Part shown: positions 35,059 to 43,952 of the stretch, piece after piece | Layout of the letters: each line of letters starts with the position of its first letter | How positions within the stretch are numbered: position 1 is the first letter of the stretch | NCBI GenBank assembly: GCA_023511725.1 | Contig: JAIMAY010000007.1 | Coordinates: 1 to 64,000, forward strand | Direction: 5' to 3' | From: Alicyclobacillus sp. | GTDB lineage: Bacteria > Bacillota > Bacilli > Alicyclobacillales > Alicyclobacillaceae | Length of the DNA stretch: 64,000 nucleotides | Program-made: the position numbers and the translations under genes | Notes under the pieces: model-generated | The model's database searches: none | The model's input: only the letters and a program-made list of their open reading frames with translations | What the model was told of the DNA's origin: nothing

Positions 35059-36396
35059 TCAACCTTCCGCACCGGCCGATGGGGCCACAGGCGCGCGCGG
35101 CAAACGCCGCCGGAACCACGGGATGCTGCGCATGAATAGAAGCACCAAGCCGTAGACGAAGACTCCAAACCAACAGAACGAAAACCATCCCTGAAACCCT
35201 GCCTGCGCAACAACGACGAAGGTGGCGATGGCAAAGCCCCCCGCCAGCACGTACGCGGCACAGGAATAGACGGCCCAGCCCGAAGCCTGCAAGGTAGGAT
35301 GGATGTCCTCCAAGAATTCCGAGAACATCGCCATCCACGGGCCGTAACCGATGGCCAGGAAGAACCCAAGCAGAGACGCATAGACTTCCATCATCCCGAT
35401 GGACACCGGCCGGCCAATCAGACCAATCCAGAAGTACATGTAGCAAAACAATCCGATTACGCCGACAAACGAGCAGATCTTGCGGAGCTGTAGCCGATCC
35501 GACACCCAACCCACGGCGAGCAGCGTGCCGAGATTCACCAGCCAGAAATAGCTGGACACGCTGGCGGCGGTGGCAGGATCGTAATGGAACGCCATCGTGA
35601 AATACAGCGGTCCGAACGCTTGCACAAAGAAGTAGATGGCAAGAAACAGGACGATGCCAACGGCGAGCGACCATACCCGACCCGACCTGTACACCAGTCG
35701 CGTGGGCGCAATCTCGCCATCACGCCCGGCACCTGCGGTGTTGAGCCGGTTCGCTGCCTGTTCGTCGTGCACAATTTCCGCACGCAGTTCAGGTGCAAGA
35801 TCCCGGATGAAGAGGGCCACCAGGATGGTGACCACGAGGCAAAAGATACCCATGATGACGAACTGCGACTGCCACGCGTTGTGGAACATGGGAAGTGTCC
35901 AACCTGCCACCCAGGCGGCCAGATAGTTGGCGCCAACGGGACCGAACGTCCACAGTCCATAGCCGAAGGCGCGCCCTACGCGAGGCGTGAAATCGCGAAC
36001 CAAACCGGTCGTCGCGGGCAGGGTCATGGCAAGAATCATGGACATGACAAAACGCACCAGGATGAATTCACCCACGGTGTGGACCAGAGCCATGCACAAG
36101 ACCATCAGCGCCGTGATTCCGGTGCCCACGACGACGAAGAAGACGCGGCCAATCCGGTCCACCAACGGGCCCAGGAAGATGGCCGCAAACCCGGTGACCA
36201 TGGCCGTAAGACCGCCTATCAATCCGTACACCTGCGTCGACATGTGCAGATAGGGCAAGAGCAACGGCGCCACTGGAGCAATCTGCCCCTCGTAATTAGC
36301 AACGATGTTGGCGATGACAACGAGCGTCAGTAACCCGGCCCGGAGCCAGCGCTGAGGATACACGCGAATCACGCGTGATCTGTACCAACTCACCAT
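35059..36396 (-). CDS. MFS transporter, probably for an organic acid
   Basis: A 445-residue protein with about 12 hydrophobic segments. The first inter-helix loop has the MFS motif GPLVDRIGRVFFVV; a second copy appears as VGWVSDRLQLRKI in the middle. A longer cytosolic loop (EIVHDEQAANRLNTAGAGRDGE) lies between helices 6 and 7. ATG at 36396 follows AAAGGAGGGG. As last gene of the catabolic operon it likely imports the growth substrate; the solute cannot be read from sequence. Confidence 0.9.
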   Translation of the reverse strand: MVSWYRSRVIRVYPQRWLRAGLLTLVVIANIVANYEGQIAPVAPLLLPYLHMSTQVYGLIGGLTAMVTGFAAIFLGPLVDRIGRVFFVVVGTGITALMVLCMALVHTVGEFILVRFVMSMILAMTLPATTGLVRDFTPRVGRAFGYGLWTFGPVGANYLAAWVAGWTLPMFHNAWQSQFVIMGIFCLVVTILVALFIRDLAPELRAEIVHDEQAANRLNTAGAGRDGEIAPTRLVYRSGRVWSLAVGIVLFLAIYFFVQAFGPLYFTMAFHYDPATAASVSSYFWLVNLGTLLAVGWVSDRLQLRKICSFVGVIGLFCYMYFWIGLIGRPVSIGMMEVYASLLGFFLAIGYGPWMAMFSEFLEDIHPTLQASGWAVYSCAAYVLAGGFAIATFVVVAQAGFQGWFSFCWFGVFVYGLVLLFMRSIPWFRRRLPRAPVAPSAGAEG

Positions 36397-36504
36397 CTCG
36401 TACCCCTCCTTTCATCGCGCGAGAACCAAGACGACTCGCTTGCTCTGCCGGAGTGCTCCTGCCTGCCCGTCCATCCCCCCCTTTCACGCCGCGAGCACGG
36501 GAGG

Positions 36505-38673
36505 TCATACCCGCCAGCGGATGAGCGCGTCGAGGACCTCCACCTGCGTTCCCGACACCCACAGCGGGTTGACCTCCAGCGCGGCGAGACCCGGACCCGC
36601 TTCCACGGCGATCTCGCCCAACCGCCGCACCACACCAGCCACCCGGCCCAAGTCCGCCGGTTCGCGACCGCGGGCGCCCAACAGCAGCGGTGCTCCGCGC
36701 AGCGATCTCAACATGCCGACGATCTCATCCTCGGTCACCGGCCATACGGCCAAGCGCGTGTCCCGCAGCACCTCGACGAAAATGCCGCCCGTGCCGACAG
36801 CCAATACCCAGCCCCAGACTGGATCGGGCATCATTCCGACCATCAGTTCCACGCCACCCGCTCGCTGAGGACTCACCAACACGCCCTCGAGCCGCACGTG
36901 CGGATGCATCTGTCGGATGCGCGTCCACATGTCCTGCCACGCTGCTCGCGCCGCGTCCGGCCCTTGCACGCCCAGGACCACGCCACCGACGTCACTCTTG
37001 TGCGGCAGGTCTGGAGACTGAATTTTAAGAACCAACGGACCACAAAATTCCTCCGCCGCCTGTGCCGCGTCCTCCGGTGTTCGCGCCAAGCGCCCGGGGA
37101 CGAGCGGGATCCCTCGCTCGGCCAAGTACGCACGCGCACGCCATTCGCTCCAGTCATCCGGCCTGGGGACGGCATCATCACCGCTGCGGCCCCTCGCCAA
37201 CGTCCGAACCAGCGCGGGGCGCCACGGGCGACCTCCCTCCGCGTGGGCGCGCAGCCACTGCTCCCGCCGCTCGCGCCAGCGAACAGCGTGGCCGAGCGCG
37301 GTTAGGGCATGCTCCATCCCTCCCGCAAAGTGCAATCCCAGCTCCGCCACCAGCGCTCGCGCCGGCTCGGGAATATCCGTCATGGCGTTGGACATCAGCA
37401 GCACGGGGTGGGCAGATGCGCGACTCAGCGCCGACCACGCGGCCAGCGAGGCCCGCACGGTCTCGGCGTCCGGCAGCAGCGCCCGCGGGGGCTCCAGCAC
37501 CACCGCCAGAAAATCGCAGGCCGTATCCTCTGCCACAATCTCCGCCGCACGGCGCTGCAGCGTCCGGTCCATCAACACGTAGCCGGTCACGTCCAGCGGA
37601 TTCTGCGGTGTGGCGAAGGCGGGCAGCTCCTGCCTCAGCCGCTCGACCGTGGCCGGGGTAAACGGCGGGAGTTCGAGCCCTTCGTCCGCAGCCCGATCCG
37701 CAATCACATCGCAAGCGCCGCCGGACGCGGTGACGACCGCCATCCGCCGGCCCGGCGGCGGACCCACGGCGTCCAACAGGGCAGCGGTCGTGATCAGATC
37801 CTCGAGCGAGCGAACGCGGATCACCCCTAATCTCTGCAGCGCCGCATCATGCACCGCATCGTCGCCGACGAGTGCACCTGTGTGCGCCAGGGCGGATTTT
37901 GCCCCCGCCGCACTTCGACCCGTCTTCAGGACCACCAGCGGCTTCCCTGCCTGCAGCGCTCGCTGCGCCACCTCCGCGAAGGCATCCGCATCCCGGATCC
38001 CCTCGAGAAAGCAGGCGATGACGCGTGTGGCCGGATCGGCCACAAGATAGTCCATCACGTCTGTCGCACGCACCTGCCCCTCATTGCCCATCGACACAAG
38101 CAGCGAGATCCCCGCCATCCGCGCCTGCGCCAACGCCAGCACGGCACTGGCGAGGGCGCCGCTCTGCAGCACCACGCCGATGCCGCCGCGCACCAGGGGC
38201 AACGGCAGCGGCAGGCCGTACGGCATGATGCCGTCGGCCGCGTTCACAAAGCCGTTGCCGTTGGGCCCGAGCACCGTGATCCCCGCCGCTCGCACACGCT
38301 CCTCCAGCGCACGTTCCAAAGCGCGGCCCGCGTCGCCCGTCTCGGAGAAGCCCGCGGTGAGCACCACCATCTGGCGGACGCCCGCCGCGGCTGCGTCGTC
38401 CACCACATCGAGGATGTGATCAGGTCCCACCATCACATAGGCCAGGTCCACCGGCGAATCCAGCGAGCGGAGCGAGGGGACGGCCGGCTCCCCATGCACC
38501 ACACGGCGCCGCGGATTCACCATCACCATCCGGCCCGTGAACCCTCCCGCCCGCAAATTCATGTAGGTGTTCAAAGACCAGCGGGAGTCGTCGCTGGCAC
38601 CGACCAGGGCAATGCTGCTGGGACGAAACAACTCCCTCAGCGCCTGCAGCCGCGGTGTTCTCTCCATGCACAT
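36505..38673 (-). CDS. ADP-forming acyl-CoA synthetase, alpha-beta fusion
   Basis: A 722-residue NDP-forming ligase. Order of domains: CoA-binding (residues ~15-110; RPSSIALVGASDD), Succ-CoA-ligase-like (~160-300; VLQSGALASAVLALAQ) with the phospho-histidine segment SALAHTGALVGDDAV, and a C-terminal ATP-grasp domain (~500-720; PLVLKIQSPDLPHKSDVGGV). It forms or splits acyl-CoA with ATP/ADP plus phosphate, reversibly. Start is ATG 38673 or 38667. It lies 18 nt after the DUF35 gene. Having both AMP- and ADP-forming ligases in one operon suggests that one activates the substrate and the other recovers ATP from a product thioester. Confidence 0.92.
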   Translation of the reverse strand: MCMERTPRLQALRELFRPSSIALVGASDDSRWSLNTYMNLRAGGFTGRMVMVNPRRRVVHGEPAVPSLRSLDSPVDLAYVMVGPDHILDVVDDAAAAGVRQMVVLTAGFSETGDAGRALERALEERVRAAGITVLGPNGNGFVNAADGIMPYGLPLPLPLVRGGIGVVLQSGALASAVLALAQARMAGISLLVSMGNEGQVRATDVMDYLVADPATRVIACFLEGIRDADAFAEVAQRALQAGKPLVVLKTGRSAAGAKSALAHTGALVGDDAVHDAALQRLGVIRVRSLEDLITTAALLDAVGPPPGRRMAVVTASGGACDVIADRAADEGLELPPFTPATVERLRQELPAFATPQNPLDVTGYVLMDRTLQRRAAEIVAEDTACDFLAVVLEPPRALLPDAETVRASLAAWSALSRASAHPVLLMSNAMTDIPEPARALVAELGLHFAGGMEHALTALGHAVRWRERREQWLRAHAEGGRPWRPALVRTLARGRSGDDAVPRPDDWSEWRARAYLAERGIPLVPGRLARTPEDAAQAAEEFCGPLVLKIQSPDLPHKSDVGGVVLGVQGPDAARAAWQDMWTRIRQMHPHVRLEGVLVSPQRAGGVELMVGMMPDPVWGWVLAVGTGGIFVEVLRDTRLAVWPVTEDEIVGMLRSLRGAPLLLGARGREPADLGRVAGVVRRLGEIAVEAGPGLAALEVNPLWVSGTQVEVLDALIRWRV

Positions 38674-38691
38674 CCCGCCTTCCCGCCGTGT

Positions 38692-39108
38692 TCACGATGC
38701 GGTAGCCTCGTCCATCACCCGAAAGTACGGCAACACCAGCCCCTCATCCGCCTCGACGAACTCGACGCGGACGCGCGCGCCTATGCGCACCGAGGATCTG
38801 TCGCCGAGGATGCGCGTCATCATGCGCACGCCCTCGTCCAGGTCCACCAGCGCCACCACGTACGGCACGTCGGCCTGAAACGGACCAAACGCCCGATGGA
38901 CGACGGTGTAGGTGTGGATGCGGCCTGCGCCGCTGGCCTCCACCCATGAGAGCTGATCCGAGAAGCAGTGAGGACAGAGAAGCCGCGGGTAGAAGACGTG
39001 ACGGCCGCATGACGCACAGCGCTGAATACGAAGCACCCCTTCGCGGCAACCCTCCCAAAACGGACGAGAGTCCGCATCCTCGACCGGTCGCGGTATCCCA
39101 TGTGCCAT
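38692..39108 (-). CDS. DUF35 OB-fold/zinc-ribbon acyl-CoA-associated protein
   Basis: A 138-residue protein: rubredoxin-like zinc ribbon CASCGRHVFYPRLLCPHC (four cysteines), then an OB-fold with HTYTVVHRAFGPF and VPYVVALVDLDEGVRMMTRI. DUF35 proteins bind CoA esters and partner thiolase-like enzymes; the DUF35 part of ChsH2 is needed by the aldolase Ltp2. ATG at 39108 lies 1 nt after the thiolase-like stop, an almost fixed arrangement for this pair. Long upstream in-frame extension is rejected because it would run into the partner gene. Confidence 0.93.
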   Translation of the reverse strand: MAHGIPRPVEDADSRPFWEGCREGVLRIQRCASCGRHVFYPRLLCPHCFSDQLSWVEASGAGRIHTYTVVHRAFGPFQADVPYVVALVDLDEGVRMMTRILGDRSSVRIGARVRVEFVEADEGLVLPYFRVMDEATAS

Positions 39109-39109
39109 C

Positions 39110-40255
39110 TCAATCCCTCCCCAGGATGACGGTGGCGGTGGACGAGAGCACGCCGCCTGTGCCGTGCACCAGCGCCAGGCGCGCGTCCGGCACCTGTCTT
39201 GAGCCACACTCACCGCGGAGTTGGCGCACCGCCTCAATCAGCAGAAAGATCCCGTACATGCCAGGATGGCAATAGGACAATCCGCCGCCGTTGGTGTTCA
39301 TCGGGAACGGCCCCCCTGGAGCCGTGCGCTGACCGCTCACAAACGGCCCGCCCTCACCCGGTTTGCAGAAGCCCAGTGCCTCCAGCGTGAGCAGGACGGT
39401 GATGGTGAACGAATCGTAGATCTCCACCACGTCAATCTCGTCATGCCGCACGCCCGCCATCTCCATCGCTCGCCGGCCAGACACCGCCGCGCCGGTTGTG
39501 GTGAGATCCGGCATGTTCGCGATGGTGTGGTGCGTGTGCGTTTCGCCATGACCAAGCACCCACACCGGCCGCGTCCGGCAGCGCTGCGCCACCCGCTCCG
39601 AGACCACCACCACCGCGCCACCGCCGTCGGTCACGAGGCAGCAGTCCAAAAGATGCAGCGGTTCGCAGATCAGGCGAGAGTTCAGCACATCCTCGATGGT
39701 GATGGGCTCGCGCATGAACGCCTTGTCATTGAGCGTCGCCCACTTGCGCGTCGCGACCGCAATCTCCGCCAACTGCTCGGACGTCGTCCCATACTCATGC
39801 ATGTGCCGCATCGCCGCCAGAGCATAGGCGCCGACCGGCGTCGGAAGTCCAAACGGCCGCTCGAACTGCTCCGTGAGCGGCGCATCCGGCGGCACGTGCC
39901 CGCGCAGCCGTTGCGAACGTTGGGTGCTCCCGTAGCAGATGAGCGCCACATCGAACAGCCCCGCCTGAATCCCCGCCACGGCGTGACCCACGTGGGCTTC
40001 GAACGAGGAGCCGCCGATGTTGGTGGTATCCGTGTACCGCGGCGTGATCCCCAGATACTCGGCCAGCATCAGATTGGTTGACCACGCCCAGTTGCCGGCG
40101 CAGAACAGTGCGTCGACGTCGCCCTTCTCGAGCCCCGCCTCCGCGAGCGCCGCCTTCGCCGCCTGCGCCTGGAGTTGCAGGACTGTCCGGTGCGGCGTTT
40201 CCCCCAGCTCCGACTCCGCCACGCCGACAATCGCCGCCAGCCGATCCCGCCTCAT
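39110..40255 (-). CDS. SCP2-thiolase-like protein lacking the nucleophilic cysteine
   Basis: A 381-residue thiolase-fold protein of the SCP2/lipid-transfer branch. The position that carries the acyl-accepting Cys in true thiolases reads TTNIGGSSFEAHVGHA, with no Cys. Other landmarks are VTDGGGAVVVVS, VEIYDSFTITVLLTLEALGF, NTNGGGLSYCHPGMYG and LVHGTGGVLSS. Together with the adjacent DUF35 gene this matches Ltp2-type retro-aldolases rather than thiolases. ATG overlaps the ligase stop by 4 nt. The aldol product is probably acetyl- or propionyl-CoA plus a ketone or aldehyde (inference). Confidence 0.9.
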   Translation of the reverse strand: MRRDRLAAIVGVAESELGETPHRTVLQLQAQAAKAALAEAGLEKGDVDALFCAGNWAWSTNLMLAEYLGITPRYTDTTNIGGSSFEAHVGHAVAGIQAGLFDVALICYGSTQRSQRLRGHVPPDAPLTEQFERPFGLPTPVGAYALAAMRHMHEYGTTSEQLAEIAVATRKWATLNDKAFMREPITIEDVLNSRLICEPLHLLDCCLVTDGGGAVVVVSERVAQRCRTRPVWVLGHGETHTHHTIANMPDLTTTGAAVSGRRAMEMAGVRHDEIDVVEIYDSFTITVLLTLEALGFCKPGEGGPFVSGQRTAPGGPFPMNTNGGGLSYCHPGMYGIFLLIEAVRQLRGECGSRQVPDARLALVHGTGGVLSSTATVILGRD

Positions 40256-41802
40256 GACGCCTCCCCCTGTCCTGCCGGCCGCAGTTCCACATCCTTGGCC
40301 ATCTCCCGCAGCACCGTCTTCAGCACCTTGCCCACGCCGTTGCGCGGCAAATCGTCCAGGAACAGCACGCGGCGCGGCGTTTTGTACTTGGCGAGCCGAT
40401 CCTGACAGAAGGTGATGAGTTCCTGCTCGGTCACCTCCGCGCCGGGTCTGCGAACCACGTACGCGACCACCTCTTCGCCCATCCGCTCGTCCGGCACGCC
40501 AATCACGGCGGCCTCCGCCACTGCGGGATGCTCCGTCAGCAATTCTTCGATGTCCCGCGGATAGATGTTGAAGCCGCCGCGGATGATCAAATCCTTCTTA
40601 CGGCCGACGATGTACAGGTATCCGTCTTCGTCGAGCTTGGCAAGATCGCCCGTATGAAGCCAACCGCCGCGCAGCGCTCGGCGCGTCTCCTCCTCATTCT
40701 GGAAGTAACCCGGCGTGACGTTTTCCCCCCGCACAATCAACTCGCCCACCTCGCCCGGCGGGAGTTCGCGGTCCTCGTCGTCGACAATGCGAACCTCGAC
40801 GCTGGGAATCGGCTTGCCGACGGAACCGGGTCGATACTCCATATCCTTCCGGTAGGAGGCGACAATCGGCGCCGCCTCCGACAGGCCGTAGCCGTCGTAC
40901 ACATCCGCACCAAATTTCTGCTTGAACGCCTCCACCAGGGTGAGCGGCAGCGGTGCGGATCCCGATCCCACGCGCTCGAGGCTGGACAGGTCAAACTGAT
41001 CTGCCTGCGGATGCGTCACCATGGCATGGAGCATTGCCGGGACGGCCGAAAAGAAACGCACGCGGTGGCGTTCGATGGCGCGGAACACCTCCACCGGGTC
41101 AAACTTCGGAAAGACCACGATGCTGCTGCCGGTCAGAAGCAGCACGTTGGAGACGGTGAGGCCGTAGACATGCGCCAACGGGAGCACTCCGATGGTGGTG
41201 TCGCGCTCACCATCGTTCTCGGCGGCGGTGGTGGCGGCGTTGGAATAGAGATTGCGATGCGTGAGGATCACGCCCTTGGGGCGACCGGTGGTGCCGGAGG
41301 TGTAAAGGATCACGGCGGTATCGTCCGGCTGAATCGAGATCTCGGGTTCGGGTGGGTCCGCTGGCACATCCGCCAGCCAGTCGCTGATGCTCACCGCCCC
41401 GTCACCGGTGGGCGCATCCACGACCACGACCAGCGGCGGGTTCGGCAGGTCCTGAATGGCCTCGCGGATCTTGGGCAACACCAGGGAACCGGTGAAGATC
41501 AGCTTGGTCCCCGAGTTGCGGGCGATGTATGCGATTTCATGCGCGTGCAGCAAAAACAGGATGGGCACGATCACGGCACCCGTACGGCTGATCCCGTGAT
41601 ATGCGAAGATCACCTCAGGGCTGTTCGGCATACAGACCATCACGCGATCTCCCGGTTGCACGCCCGTCTTGCGCAGTGCCGCCGCGATGCGACGCGCCTG
41701 GCGCAGGGTTTCGACGTTGGTGTACTCCCGGCCCTGGTAGTACAGCAGTGTGTATTCCCCAAACGTTTCGATATTTTGTTGCAGAATCGCCGGCAGGATC
41801 AC
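40252..41802 (-). CDS. AMP-forming long-chain acyl-CoA synthetase-like protein
   Basis: A 516-residue ligase with LYTSGTTGRPKGVILTH, DGYGLSEAAPIV, GGWLHTGDLAKLDEDGY, KDLIIRGGFNIYPRDIEE and C-terminal RNGVGKVLKTVL. GTG at 41802 follows AAGGGATG. It lies ~100 nt after the acyl-CoA dehydrogenase, across a strong hairpin, and overlaps the thiolase-like gene by 4 nt. Substrate unknown. Confidence 0.92.
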   Translation of the reverse strand: MILPAILQQNIETFGEYTLLYYQGREYTNVETLRQARRIAAALRKTGVQPGDRVMVCMPNSPEVIFAYHGISRTGAVIVPILFLLHAHEIAYIARNSGTKLIFTGSLVLPKIREAIQDLPNPPLVVVVDAPTGDGAVSISDWLADVPADPPEPEISIQPDDTAVILYTSGTTGRPKGVILTHRNLYSNAATTAAENDGERDTTIGVLPLAHVYGLTVSNVLLLTGSSIVVFPKFDPVEVFRAIERHRVRFFSAVPAMLHAMVTHPQADQFDLSSLERVGSGSAPLPLTLVEAFKQKFGADVYDGYGLSEAAPIVASYRKDMEYRPGSVGKPIPSVEVRIVDDEDRELPPGEVGELIVRGENVTPGYFQNEEETRRALRGGWLHTGDLAKLDEDGYLYIVGRKKDLIIRGGFNIYPRDIEELLTEHPAVAEAAVIGVPDERMGEEVVAYVVRRPGAEVTEQELITFCQDRLAKYKTPRRVLFLDDLPRNGVGKVLKTVLREMAKDVELRPAGQGEAS

Positions 41803-41865
41803 GGTGTCATCCCATCCCTTCCCCAGGGACCTCTCCTCGGCCCCGCATCGAGATTCGTGATCACA

Positions 41866-41895
41866 CCCGGGCGTGGGCTCTGGCCCGCGCCCGGG
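41866..41895. terminator. 13-bp hairpin between acyl-CoA dehydrogenase and ligase genes
   Basis: CCCGGGCGTGGGC and GCCCGCGCCCGGG pair with a single G-T, loop of 4 nt, directly after the dehydrogenase stop on the minus strand. It lacks a T run. It may stabilise the upstream mRNA part or attenuate downstream expression. Confidence 0.5.
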
Positions 41896-41901
41896 ATAGG
41901 A

Positions 41902-43071
41902 TCAGGCCAACAGGTCTCCGACCTTGACGTGACCCTTGAGCAGGTTGCGGGAGATGATGTACCGCTGGATCTCGTCCGTGCCCTCGAAGATCCGCCAGAC
42001 GCGCATCTCGCGGTACCAGCGCTCAATCGGCAACTCCTTCGTGTAGCCCATACCGCCATGGATCTGCAGGACGCGGTCGACGACGCGGTTGGCCATGTTG
42101 GCACCGAACAGCTTGGATACCGACGCATAGTGCCGCGTGTCCTGACCGGTTTCCGCGAGCCATGCCGCATAGAGCACCAACCAGCGGGTTGCCTCAATCT
42201 CAACATGCGAGTCGGCGATCATCCACTGGATGGCCTGCCGCTCGGCGATGGGTTTGCCGAAGGTGACGCGCTGCTTGGCGTGATCGATGGCCATCTGCAG
42301 CAGGCGCTCGGCTGCACCGACAGCGCGTGCGGCAATCATCCAGCGCCCTTGGCCAATCCACTTCATGCCGAGCTTGAAGCCGCCGCCGACCTCACCGAGC
42401 ACGTTCTCCTCCGGCACGCGCACATCCTCGAAGATGAGCGAGGCCGGGCCCCACTCTCCCATGGTATGAATGTACTCGGATCGCCAACCCATCTCCCGGT
42501 CCACCAGGAAGCAGGTGATACCGCCGTTGGCGCCCTTCTCTTTATCCGTCACGGCGAACACCATCGCGAAATCGGCCTCGTTGCCATTGGTGATGAAGAT
42601 CTTCTCGCCATTGAGCACCCAGTACTTGCCGTCCTTCACCGCGCTCATGCGGATGTTGGCGGCGTCGGAACCCGCGCCGGGCTCGGTGAGGGCAAAGCAG
42701 GAAATGCGCTCGCCGTTGATCACCGGGATGAGGTACTTCTTCTTCTGCTCCTCATTGCAGTAGTAGAGGATGTTGTCCGCACTGCCGCCGAAGCTGAACG
42801 GCACGAACGTCCGTGCCAGCTCCATCTGGATCAGCGCCGTCATGATGGGCCCGAGATTCGCACCCCCATACTCCTCCGGCGTGTTGATTCCCCAAAACCC
42901 GAGCTCCTTGGCCTTCAACTGCAGCGCCCGGATCTCCTCACGCGTCATGCCCCGCTTGCCCTCACGCTCGCGCCGGAGCACCTCGGGTTCCAAGGGCATC
43001 AGTTCATTTTTCACGAACTCGCGCACCGTGCGCTGAATCATCTTTTGCTCTTCTGTCAGCCGAAAATCCAA
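41902..43071 (-). CDS. Acyl-CoA dehydrogenase
   Basis: A 389-residue FAD enzyme: CFALTEPGAGSDAANIR, LNGEKIFITNGNEADF, RVTFGKPIAERQAI, QIHGGMGYTKELPIERWYRE and RIFEGTDEIQRYI with the catalytic Glu. Start is TTG at 43071, 7 nt after AGGAGG. It follows the SDR by 82 nt and shares the operon with an AMP ligase and the thiolase-like/DUF35 pair. Confidence 0.93.
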   Translation of the reverse strand: MDFRLTEEQKMIQRTVREFVKNELMPLEPEVLRREREGKRGMTREEIRALQLKAKELGFWGINTPEEYGGANLGPIMTALIQMELARTFVPFSFGGSADNILYYCNEEQKKKYLIPVINGERISCFALTEPGAGSDAANIRMSAVKDGKYWVLNGEKIFITNGNEADFAMVFAVTDKEKGANGGITCFLVDREMGWRSEYIHTMGEWGPASLIFEDVRVPEENVLGEVGGGFKLGMKWIGQGRWMIAARAVGAAERLLQMAIDHAKQRVTFGKPIAERQAIQWMIADSHVEIEATRWLVLYAAWLAETGQDTRHYASVSKLFGANMANRVVDRVLQIHGGMGYTKELPIERWYREMRVWRIFEGTDEIQRYIISRNLLKGHVKVGDLLA

Positions 43072-43153
43072 ACGGCATCCTCCTCTGGCCCCTTGTGGGG
43101 AGGTATCGCAGGCGGCCGGGCATCGCCGGCCACCGAATGCGCGGATGGGATGG

Positions 43154-43918
43154 TCACTCGGCCGCGCGGCCGCCGTGCACGTAGATCACCTGGCCGGACA
43201 CATAACTGGCGTCATCGCTGACGAGGAACGCAATGACGTTGGCAATATCCTCGGGCCGGCCCACGCGCCGCAGCGGGATGCGTTCGGCCGCCGCCTTCTG
43301 GAACGCCTCGAAGTCGACGCCGATGCGCTCGGCCGTCTGACGCGTCATCTCCGTCACGATGAAACCCGGTGCCACCGCGTTGACGTTGATGTTGAACGGC
43401 CCAAGCTCGATGGCCAGCGTCTTCGTGAAGCCCTGCAGCCCCGCCTTGGCCGCCGAGTAGTTGGCCTGCCCGCGGTTGCCCAGCGCCGATGTGCTGGAGA
43501 GATTGACAATCTTGCCGTACTTCTGCTGCACCATGTAGCGCTGCGCCGCCCTGCTGCACAGGAAGGCGCCCTTCAGGTGCACGTTCATCACCATGTCCCA
43601 ATCGTCTTCCGTCATCTTGAACAGGAGGTTGTCACGGATGATGCCGGCATTGTTGACGAGGATGTCGAGCCGCCCGAAGCGCTCCGCCACACTCGAGATG
43701 GCCTGTTCCACCTGGTCCGCGTTGGAGACATCGCAACCGTAGCCCACGGCCTCGCCGCCGGCGGCGCGGATGGCCTCCACCGTGTCGCGGGTGAATTCTT
43801 CCTTGAGGTCAAATACCGCCACCTTGGCCCCATCCGCGGCCAGGCGCTTGGCCGTCGCAGCGCCGATACCCCGCGCCGCACCCGTCACCACTGCCACACG
43901 TCCATCCAATCGACCCAC
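43154..43918 (-). CDS. SDR-family 3-oxoacyl reductase (FabG-like)
   Basis: A 254-residue SDR with TGAARGIGAATAKRL, NNAGIIRDNLLFKMTEDDW, NLSSTSALGNRGQANYSAAKAG (Ser, Tyr and Lys) and VAPGFIVTEMT. It is close to FabG in motif detail, but its setting points to oxidation of a 3-hydroxyacyl-CoA. GTG at 43918 lies 8 nt after AAGGAGG. A GGCCGG/CCGGCC stem follows in the 82-nt gap downstream. Confidence 0.92.
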   Translation of the reverse strand: MGRLDGRVAVVTGAARGIGAATAKRLAADGAKVAVFDLKEEFTRDTVEAIRAAGGEAVGYGCDVSNADQVEQAISSVAERFGRLDILVNNAGIIRDNLLFKMTEDDWDMVMNVHLKGAFLCSRAAQRYMVQQKYGKIVNLSSTSALGNRGQANYSAAKAGLQGFTKTLAIELGPFNINVNAVAPGFIVTEMTRQTAERIGVDFEAFQKAAAERIPLRRVGRPEDIANVIAFLVSDDASYVSGQVIYVHGGRAAE

Positions 43919-43952
43919 ACGTCATTCCTCCTTGTACATTCCCATCCGTTGT

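Noticed and set aside
40528-43221. Very long plus-strand open frame opposite the ligase and acyl-CoA dehydrogenase genes (similar long frames at 57293-60130, 33128-35155, 6463-8538)
   Set aside because: They are antisense to well-supported genes, rich in Arg/His/Gly/Pro as expected of the complement of GC-rich codons, and lack conserved motifs and ribosome sites.
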